Source: Elymus sibiricus
Taxonomy: Eukaryota > Streptophyta > Magnoliopsida > Poales > Poaceae
NCBI GenBank assembly: GCA_039707655.1
Contig: CM077673.1
Coordinates: forward strand, 269,770,288 to 269,834,287
Direction of reading: 5' to 3'
Length of the DNA: 64,000 nt
Part shown: positions 55,687 to 64,000 of the stretch, in pieces
How the letters are laid out: the number at the start of each line of letters is the position of its first letter
Position numbering within the stretch: the first letter of the stretch is position 1
Made by a program: the position numbers and the translations under genes
The notes under the pieces: model-generated
What the model was told of the DNA's origin: nothing
Databases searched by the model: none
Seen by the model: the letters and a program-made list of their open reading frames with translations, nothing else

Positions 55687-57520
55687 TGTTGGGGAACGTT
55701 GCATGGGAAACAAAAATTTTCCTACGCACACACAAGATCTATCCATGGTGATGAGCATCAACGAGAGGGAGAGAGAATCTACATACCCTTGTAGATCGCT
55801 AAGCGGAAGCGTTTAAGAAACGCGGTTGATGTAGTCGAACGTCTCCGCGATCCAAATCGCAAGTCGTCCCTCGATCCGATCACGAACTAGCGCCGAACGG
55901 ACGGCACCTCCGCGTTCAACACACGTACGGCTTGATGACGCCTTCACCTCCTCGATCCAGCGAGCGATGGTGAAGTAGTGGTTGAGTTCCAGCAGCACGA
56001 CGGCGTGGTGATGGTGGTGAGGAACAATCTCTGCAGGGCTTCGCCAAGCGCTACGGAGATTATGACGGAGGAACTAGAGGGTTAGGGTTGCCGCACACGG
56101 TTTGGGGAAATCTTGATGTGTCCCGTGTGCTAGCCCTGCCCCTCTATTTATATGTTGAGCCTTGGGGTCTAAACTTGGAGTAAAAACCTCCTCCAGGTCG
56201 GTTTTGCCCGCACAAGGTCGGTTTGGCCCGCAGGGAAAGAGTCCAACTCGGATCCCTGCCGAATCGTGCACAGCCGCACACAAGCGGTAGTACCGCTTCA
56301 CACAAGCGGTAGTACCGCTTGGGCGGTAGTACCGCTTCACACAAGCGGTAGTACCGCTCGGGCGGTAGTACCGCTTACGCGGCAGCAAAACTACTTTTGC
56401 ACTTTCCAATACCTCGTGGGCTTTTATCCCTTGGCCCATATAAAGTGTTGCTGCACCCGAACACTTCGGTAAACATCCGGAACCCCTTCCGGTGAACTCC
56501 GGAACTCTTCCGGAGATCAAAACACTATTATCACATATATCAATCTTTACCTCCGGACTCTTCCGGAGATCCTCGTCATGTCCGGGATCTTATCCGGGAC
56601 TCCGAACAACTTTCGGTCACCAACAAAATAACTCAACTATACTAATCGTCACCAAACGTTAAGTGTGTAGACCCTGCGGGTTCGAGAACTATGTAGACAT
56701 GACCGAGACACCTCTACGATCAATAACCAATAGCGGGACCTGGATGCCCATATTGGCTCCTACATATTCTACGAAGATCTTTTATCGATCGAACCTCTAT
56801 GTCAAGGATTCAGTTAATCCCGTATGCTGTTCCCTTTGTTCTTCGGTATGTTACTTGCCCGAGATTCGATCGTCGGTATCACTATACCTAGTTCAATCTC
56901 GTTACCGGCAAGTCTCTTTACTCGTTCCGTAATACAAGATCCTGTGGCTAACTCTTTAGTCACTTTGCTTGCAAGGCTCAATGTGATGTTGTATTACCGA
57001 GTGGGCCCTGAGATACCTCTCCGTCATACGGAGTAACAAATCCCAGTCTTGATCCATGCCAACCCAACAGACACCCTCGGAGATACCTGTAGAGCACCTT
57101 TATAGTCGCCCAGTTACGTTGCGACGTTTGATACACACAAGGTATTCCTCCGGTGTCAGTGAGTTGCATGATCTCATGGTCAAAGGAACAGATACTTGAC
57201 ATGCAGAAAACAATAGCAATAAACTGACACGATCATATGCTACGTTTACAGTTTGGGTCTTGTCCATCACATCATTCTCCTAATGATGTGATCCCGTTAT
57301 CAAATGACATCTCATGTCAATGGCTAGGAAACCTTAACCATCTTTGATCAACGAGCTAGTCAACTAGAGGCTTACTAGGGACACAGTGTTGTCTATGTAC
57401 CCACACATGTATTTGAGTTTCCAATCAATACAATTATAGCATGGATAATAAACGATTATCATGAACAAGGAAATATAATAATAACCAATTTATTATTGCC
57501 TCTAGGGCATATTTCCAACA
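55687..57520 (-). repeat. 5' LTR of the Angela-like element
   Basis: 1834 bp, uninterrupted. It has one dyad unit fewer (21 bp) than its partner. This is the active promoter LTR for gag-pol, with TATAAATA at 56145-56152 on the minus strand. Confidence 0.93.
56282..56376. repeat. Array of five AAGCGGTAGTACCGCTT dyads, 5' LTR
   Basis: 95 bp, against 116 bp in the other LTR. The missing piece is one unit with its CACC spacer. Confidence 0.92.
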
Positions 57521-57525
57521 GTCTT

Positions 57526-58692
57526 TGTCCAACCGCAAGAATACTTCTCGCAAGGCCAAGGCATATATCGACAAGTAAATGGACTCAGATGAGGAAGCGT
57601 CATGAGACTCCAAAGAAGAAGCTGACTCCGATGATGATTCAAATTTAGGCATGGATGGCATAGCATGTCCCTCTACTCCAGCGTCGAACTTCTTCGGGAA
57701 TTATTCAAGTGACGACGAATCACCTGCTTAATGCTTCATGGCCAAAGCCACGAAAGAAAAGGTATCCTCCAAACATCACAAGGTTTACACCGGTGATCAA
57801 TTTTCCTCTGATGAGGATGACCATGCGAAACTGCTCAATATTGCCAAGAAGCAACAAAACTTTCTTGAGAAATTGATAAAACCTTAAGCAAATCCTAAGG
57901 GTTGTTAGTTGAGGAGATGGAGAAAAACCAGTCACTGATAGAGGAGCATTCCGCTCTTGAGTCTCGAATGATATAACCGACAAGTCGTCATGATTCTCTC
58001 TCAGCCGATCACGAAAAACTAAGTTATGATTACATGAAAAGAAAATTATATCTTGAGTCACTGAGAGAGGCTCATGATGATTTGATCATAGAAAATTCTC
58101 TTCTCACCCAACAACTCAAGGAGAAACCTGAAATGCTCGTTCCACCTTGCTTAAAATGTCTTGAATGTAGTAACAATGAATCAAATGTTGAATGCTCTAA
58201 TGTTGAAAAAGATACCTCCTCGAATGAAATGAATGTTAACCACTCTTCCGAGGAAAATTTATTTGTGTTTGATGAAAAGGCTAGGTTTAAGGACCTCCTT
58301 CAGACTGGGATGTTCAAAAGTCTCAAAGGGCATCAAACCCTTTGTGGTGTGTAGAAGAAATCTATTCTTCGCAAAACTCCCAGAAAAGAAGGCGTTGGCT
58401 TTGATAGGAAACTGAATGAGAATGGTACCTACTGGACACCTGGTCAATACCCTCGCACAGTGTGGGTTCCTCCTAAGAGCAAATTGCTCGACCCTACATT
58501 ACTCTCGAGATATGAATCCCCCATTTCTGATTATGCTCAAGATGATTCTATGGACAACTATAAGGTGTTCAAGAACCAACGTGGTGAAGATTTTGCTTGC
58601 TATGTTGGACCTAATAACAGAAATTGCCCCCAAAGAGAACCATTTGGGTTGCAAAGGAAACTATCGAGGCATTACATGTCACTTCGCTACTA
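57526..58692 (+). pseudogene. gag: Sirevirus-like gag, C-terminal part
   Basis: Continues the gag broken at 46648. It has Asp/Ser-rich text, then a coiled coil (LRE to QLKEKP near 58060-58125) and a Cys pair segment. Stops near 57575, 57603, 57728 and 58352 and frame changes disable it. Coiled-coil C-terminal gag is a Sirevirus trait. Confidence 0.7.
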
Positions 58693-58697
58693 ACCAT

Positions 58698-60057
58698 TGA
58701 TACGTCTCCAACGTATCTACTTTTCCAAACACTTTTGTCTTGTTTTGGACTCTAATTTGCATGATTTGAATGAAACTAACCCGGACTGACGTTGTTTTGA
58801 GCAGAACTACCATGGTGTTGTTTTTGTGCAGAAATAGAAGTTCTCGGAATCGAACAAAACTTTTTGGAGAATTTTTCTAGAATATATAAAAAATACTGGA
58901 GAGAAGACCTACCGGAGAGGGGCCACCAGTTGCCCACAAGGCAGCAGGGTGCGCTCACCCCTGGGCGCGCTCAGGTGCCTTGTGGGGCCCACGCAGCTCC
59001 GCCAACCCTAATTCCAAGCCTATAAATTAATATTCTCCGAGAAAAAATAAGAGAGAATTTGTCATCACGTTTTACAAGATGGAGCCGCCGCCACCTTCTG
59101 TTCTTCCTTGGGAGGGCTGATCTGGAGTCCGTTTGGGGCTCCAGAGAGTGGAATTCGTCGCCATCGTCATCACCAACCCTTCTCCATCAACAATTCCATG
59201 ATGCTCACCATCGGGAGTGAGTAATTCCTTTGTAGGCTTGCTAGATGGTTATGGGATTGGATGAGATTCATCATGTAATCAAGTTATTTTGATAGGGCTT
59301 GATCCCTAGTATCCACTATGTTCTGAGATTGATGTTGCTATGACTTTGCTATGCTTAATGCTTGTCACTAGGGCCCAAGTGCCATGATTTCAGATCTGAA
59401 CCTATTATGTTTCCATGAATATGAGAGTGTTTTCGATCCTATCTTGCAAGTTGTATGCACCTACTATGTGTTATGATCCGCATCCCCCAAGGCGACAATA
59501 ATTGGGATTCTTTCCGGTGATGATCGTAGTTTGAGGAGTTCACGTGTTCACCGTGTGTTAATGCTTTGTTCCGGTTCTCTACTAAAAGGAGGCATTAATA
59601 TCTCTTAGTTTCCATATGGACCCCGCTGCCACGGGAGGGTAGGGCAAAAGATGTCTTGCAAGTTCTTATTATAAGCACGTATGACTATATATGGAATACA
59701 TGCCTACATTATATTGATGAATTGGAGCTAGTTCTGTGTTGCTCTAGTGTGTAACTATTACATGATGAATGCCATCTAAATCAATCCATCACTGATCCAT
59801 GGCCTAGGCTTTTCGCTTATTGGTTTCCATTAAGTTACTTTTGTTACTATTGTTGTTACAATCAATACAAAACTGCTTATGTTAGTGTTCCTATTACTTT
59901 TATTACCGTGCTACTGAAATTCCAGGTGTGGTTGAATTGACAACTCAACTTGTAGGACCAATAAATATTCTTTGGCTCCCCTTGTGTCGCATCAATAAAT
60001 TTGGGTGAAATACTACCCTCGAAGACTGTTGTGATTCCCTATACTTGTGGGTTATCA
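58698..60057 (+). mobile_element. Athila-type solo LTR
   Basis: Starts TGATACGTCTCC, ends GGGTTATCA, 1360 bp, with a perfect TSD ACCAT (58693-58697 and 60058-60062) and no interior. Same family as the LTRs at 16339-17745 and 33686-35092. It supplies the uninterrupted version of the LTR that is deleted at 9483-9886. Confidence 0.92.
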
Positions 60058-60062
60058 ACCAT

Positions 60063-60868
60063 GTGAGCCGAAGATGCTTGATATGTCTTAAGAAGGGGCA
60101 ACAAGATGAGTATATGCATACTTCGTCTAACCATTATGCTCACTCATCTGGAAAGAATTACAATGCATATTCTTTTGATTATGCTTGCTCTCCTTCGAGA
60201 AACAACTCTTATGGTTACCGAAAGAAATCATATCCTCCTCGCTTTGAAGCAGCCTGCAAAAATATGGGTGGTCAAGAATGCCTAATTTCTCTGCAGGACT
60301 ATGTCTCCGGGTGTACTGAATAGATTATGGACAGTGGTTGCACTAGTCACATGACCGGAGACAAGTCATTGTTTGTCGACTCCAACTTAACTTCTTCACC
60401 TTTGAAGTATATTACTTTCGCCAATAACAACAAAGGAAAGGTACTCGGGTTAGGTAAAGTTGCCATATCCCAAGATAAGACCATTAACGATGTCTTACTT
60501 GTTCAGTCCCTTGGTTTCAATCTTATGTCAGTTGACAAGCTATGTGATCTAGGCATGCTAGTTCTATTTTACATCACTAAATGCATATTCTTTATGGCCA
60601 CTAACAATTCCTTCGTATTCGAGGGAAATGGAAAGGGTGATATGTATATTGTGGATTTCTCTAAAGGTCCCTCGATCCAAACTTGTTTGCTTGCAAAAGA
60701 AACCGAAGGTTGGCTGTGGCACCGAAGACTTGGTCATGCAGGCATGAGGAATTTACAGACTCTTGTGAAGAAGAATCATTTTTGTCGTATTCCTGATGTA
60801 AAATTTGATAATGATCGTCTTTGTGGTTCTTGTGAGGCCGGCAAATTGGCCAAGAAGCATCATTCTTA
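60063..60868 (+). pseudogene. pol: Start of Sirevirus-like pol (protease and gag-pre-integrase), truncated
   Basis: After a Ser/Tyr/Asn-rich linker, a TAG at about 60321 (likely a Trp codon once) is followed by the protease motif IMDSGCTSHMTGD with DSG. Then comes the gag-pre-integrase domain with HRRLGHAGMRNLQTL and CGSCEAGK. The frame stops at 60868 in unrelated DNA. No integrase core or RT remains. Confidence 0.82.
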
Positions 60869-63800
60869 GACAATCTTATATTTATTAATTGGATGCACCA
60901 TACGAGCTTCCACGTTAATCCACATCATTAAGAATATATTAACCGTCGATCTATATAACTGATCTAGCTTGACCCTACGATTTACGTTAGTTTTGTTGTG
61001 AAAAACAGGTTCAATCTACACGTAACAAAGACCAAATCTGATCCTCAGAAAAAAAAAGACTAAATCTGACCCAGCATACACGCCCACAAAAAAAAGACCC
61101 AACCTACACGTACACTCCATCTCCATATTAAATTATTCAGTCACGAAATAACTCCTTCGATCAAATCTACGGTTCTGATCAAATAGGTTATTATGGTTAG
61201 AGTCCTGATGGAAGGGAATACAATCTGTAGTCTGAATATTCCCAAGAAGCCTCAAATACATCCACGGCGGCTCAAAAAAAAAACATCCACGGCTCCTGCT
61301 TAGTCGCCATCTCCCATGATCCAGCCGCCAACACCAGGGTGGAGCTAATCAACATCAACTAGATCGCCTCCGAAGCCGGTCGCCGAGCCCACCATCCCGC
61401 TGGCCAGTAAGCGTCTGGTCCGGCAAGCCGATTATATTTCCGGACAGGATGTAACCATGTTGTACACCAGGATCGACCGGTCGTGCATCAATTACTTGCT
61501 GTCGTGTCCATGATCTTCCTGATTCGGCGACAATGAGTTTCAATGACGCGACCTCCGTCCCGTTCTCCGCCCCGCCTACAGTTGATTTAATTCTACGTCA
61601 GATAAATCCAGAGCCGCCTCTGCATTACCCGTATTGTACATCTCTGTAGTGGTGGCCGGCCAAGTTCTCACATGCCAACCTCGCGTAGTTGTCTCCTGCA
61701 GCGTGGCTTCAGCTCTCAATTCTCAGGTACCCAAAGAGCAAGCCACCTCCTACTCGATCTACAAGTATCACACATCTAAATGTCAACGTCCCAGGTATAC
61801 AAAAGTTATACTTTTTTTAAGATGATAAAAGTAATACATGCCGGCTGCCTCTCCCAGCCAATTTACAACAGTGATGTTTATATTTTGTTTGTTGCGCCGA
61901 TTTTCTGTGCTATTAGATTGAGCTTTATTTTATTCTGTATGTATTGCTCAGACCAACTATTTACACTGCAGCTTTGATCAGCAGTAGTTGCTTTTGTTTT
62001 GCTGCACAAATTTTCAATGATTTTGATGAGACTACGTGTTGAATCTCTTGAATTGTTTAAAGAGGCCAATAATTGCATATGTACTGAGCTCGCATCGGTT
62101 AAATATGATGTACCTTAGACACCTACAATAGTCTAGGCCTCACTTTTCTTCCAATCACTTTCACATTTCGAGTCAAAATTCAGGTGTACATTGCTTTGCG
62201 CACAACTGCTCAGGTAGCTTCCTTTTCGCCCTTGACTTAGTCTGTCACAAAGGAGATATGGTTGTTAATATTGGCATAAGGATCTGCAGTTGACACCAAC
62301 AAAGTATTTGATATATCAAGGTTATTGTTTCCATGACTTCTCTTAGACAGTGTTGGTACGTACAGTTTAGAACTACTGCGAACCATCCATATAGCCCAGA
62401 TAGCAGTTGTCCATTTGTGTTTCATATACGTAGTTAATTCTTCATTATATGCAAGTAATCAATGGTTCTAATCTTATGATTATTGGGAAAGTACTGTTTG
62501 ATATTGTTAGTGATGGACAGCTATTAGGTACTTAATTTCTGCAGATATTAAACTCCTTTTCGTATGTGTGCATACATGAACTACTACTGACACATAATTA
62601 TATATTTGATGTTTTGCTAAAGTTGTATGTCTTCAGATGATGCGCGTCTCCCGTGAAAACGATTATGCGGTGTCCCTGTGCGACGGAAAAGATGAGATGG
62701 AAGGGCCGAGTACAGTTTGTTCGCATAGTCAGGTCCACTTAATTTTACATTTCTTGGGTAGTCCTCTTCATGCCTCCGTGCTTCTCACTGAATCTTCAGC
62801 CATCATTTTGCTTCCGTATCATAGTATGCAAGCAACCATGATGGGAGAAGATAGCTACTAGATGCCTGGATTGATGCGTTCTAAAAAAGACTAACATGCT
62901 TACACTTTGGGACATGAACGTGATGTGAGTATGTACTACTCATCGTTATGTCTGCATAGTGCTGTAAGCATTATTTCTCAAGTTCTGGCCATGCTGTAAA
63001 AGATAAGGTGTCGTCCATGTGTGCTCGCATTAGGATAAAAAATGCCTACTTCCTTAATAGCTGTCTGAAAATCAAAATCATTAATGGCTGATGCAAATTT
63101 TATAATCCTTATTTTCCGTTACCAGCTAAACAATCATGTCATGTTGCTTTTGGCCTTTGTTTACACTCAGCTTTTGAGTTCTCAGTACAGTCGTGATAAA
63201 GTTGGTATTTGTTATGATGCCTATTTTAGAGATATCTGGATCGTTCATTTGGGTTATTCATTATCAGGAGTTTCTAAATTTCGTTCTCAACTTCTATTTT
63301 GATGCCACATATTGCAAAAATAAATAAAAAAGAATTAGCATTGTTACAATAAAACATAAAAAAATTGTATTTCAATGAAGTAAGGAAACATTTTTTTGTG
63401 AAAAAAGGAACGTAAATTATAGATGCATCTCAATGCTTGGTATAACTACAATTCAGATAGATTCATACCCTTCTCCTCATCGTTAGGAGAATATTAATAG
63501 GACATGAGAAGAATCGGGAAACAGCGTGTCGGTGCCAGCAAACATTTAAACTACTTTGTTTGATATTCATACTGAAACATCAGATCACAATGTTATATAT
63601 TAGGTTCTCCTTGCACACTTTTCCTGGACCTTGATAAATGCCAGACGTTCGGGATTTGTGAATGGTAAATCTGACGCTTTTGGTGGCAATTTTAGCGACG
63701 CGAGGATGGCATGTTTAGTTGACAAGCGTGGCAAATCCGTGCTCAGTGCATTATGAAATGCCATGTAGAGACGTCATTAGCTTGACCTATATCTGTTAAA

Positions 63801-64000
63801 ACAAAAGCATTTCTATAATACGTATAACAAGATCGTCTGAGCTCAGAGCATGGCAATATGAACCAACATATACTCTTTCCATGGCCCTAATGGCAAGTGA
63901 AACAAACTTTTGTGCATAGTTACATAATCATCTTTCACAAATAGTTATCTCTTTTCCCTATAATTTAAGATAAAAGTCAAATAAACAAAACCAAATTATT
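60869..64000. other. AT-rich region without recognised elements, possibly low-copy
   Basis: About 3.1 kb. 60869-61300 has A-runs. 61310-61760 is more GC-rich and gene-like in texture. The rest is AT-rich. The longest frames (for example 62637-62861, 74 codons) show no domain. I see no LTR, TIR or primer site. It may be decayed gene or promoter DNA, or an unfamiliar repeat. Confidence 0.4.

Larger units (their letters stand above)
46654..57520 (-). mobile_element. Young Angela/BARE-type Copia element with near-complete gag-pol
   Basis: It starts TGTTGGGGAACG at 46654 and ends CATATTTCCAACA at 57520, with a perfect TSD GTCTT (46649-46653 and 57521-57525). The LTRs are 46654-48250 plus 50116-50373 (split by an inverted solo LTR) and 55687-57520. 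The primer site, leader, gag-pol and polypurine tract are all present. By eye the two LTRs differ at only six positions, all transitions, plus one 21-bp repeat unit. That is about 0.3%, which implies a very recent insertion. Confidence 0.92.
44200..60868 (+). mobile_element. Broken Sirevirus-like Copia element split by two insertions
   Basis: It has a 5' LTR (about 44200-45514), a primer site, gag (45588-46648, continuing at 57526-58692) and the start of pol (60063-60868). The gag is interrupted by the Angela-like element (TSD GTCTT). The sequence between gag and pol is interrupted by a solo LTR (TSD ACCAT). The copy ends abruptly at 60868, inside the gag-pre-integrase domain, so the rest of pol and the 3' LTR are gone. 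Confidence 0.78.

Overview
This window looks like intergenic DNA of a large Triticeae genome (wheat, Aegilops or barley type). It is almost wholly nested LTR retrotransposons. I found no host protein-coding gene, no rRNA or tRNA gene and no CRISPR. The organism call rests on BARE1/Angela-like Copia LTRs (terminus TGTTGGAAATATGCCC), Athila-type Gypsy LTRs (TGATACGTCTCC...GGGTTATCA), a Sirevirus-type Copia element, Tat-type Gypsy elements and a SMART/TRIM element. Family names are from memory and tentative. LTR ends, target-site duplications (TSDs), primer-binding sites and polypurine tracts were read directly from the sequence.

Layout. (1) 1-8330: a minus-strand Sirevirus-type Copia element lacking pol, cut by the window edge. 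It sits in (2) 8331-9886: the 3' end of an Athila-type Gypsy element on the plus strand. (3) 9887-10371: old GC-rich sequence interrupted by a SMART/TRIM element (10014-10312). (4) 10372-16109: a minus-strand Tat-like element with no coding capacity (LARD-like), containing GC-rich cargo. (5) 16328-36662: a Gypsy solo LTR split by a complete but pol-less Athila-type element (16339-35092), which is itself split by a pol-less Tat-type element (20837-30232). The Tat-type element carries a gag-protease frame on its sense strand and a spliced transposase-like gene on its antisense strand. (6) 36668-39640: GC-rich then AT-rich non-coding repeat-like DNA that I cannot classify. (7) 39640-44190: a badly decayed BARE-like Copia element. 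(8) 44200-60868: a broken plus-strand Sirevirus-like Copia element. It was split by a young Angela-like element (46654-57520) and by an Athila-type solo LTR (58698-60057). The Angela-like element carries a solo LTR of its own family, inverted, inside its left LTR. (9) 60869-64000: AT-rich DNA without recognisable repeat coding, possibly low-copy.

How the parts relate. Only one reverse transcriptase frame in the window is essentially intact: the Angela-like gag-pol, broken by one frameshift in gag. The Sirevirus, Athila and Tat elements carry gag with or without protease, or no coding at all, so each needed enzymes supplied from elsewhere to move. Decay follows C-to-T changes: three of the TSD pairs differ at one CpG position each, and most in-frame stops in otherwise open frames are TAG.

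The most striking unexplained signal is a shared 11-bp dyad, CGGT-N3-ACCG. It is arrayed about ten times in the Sirevirus LTR, about ten more times in that element's internal non-coding DNA, and five or six times in each Angela-like LTR. These are two different Copia lineages.
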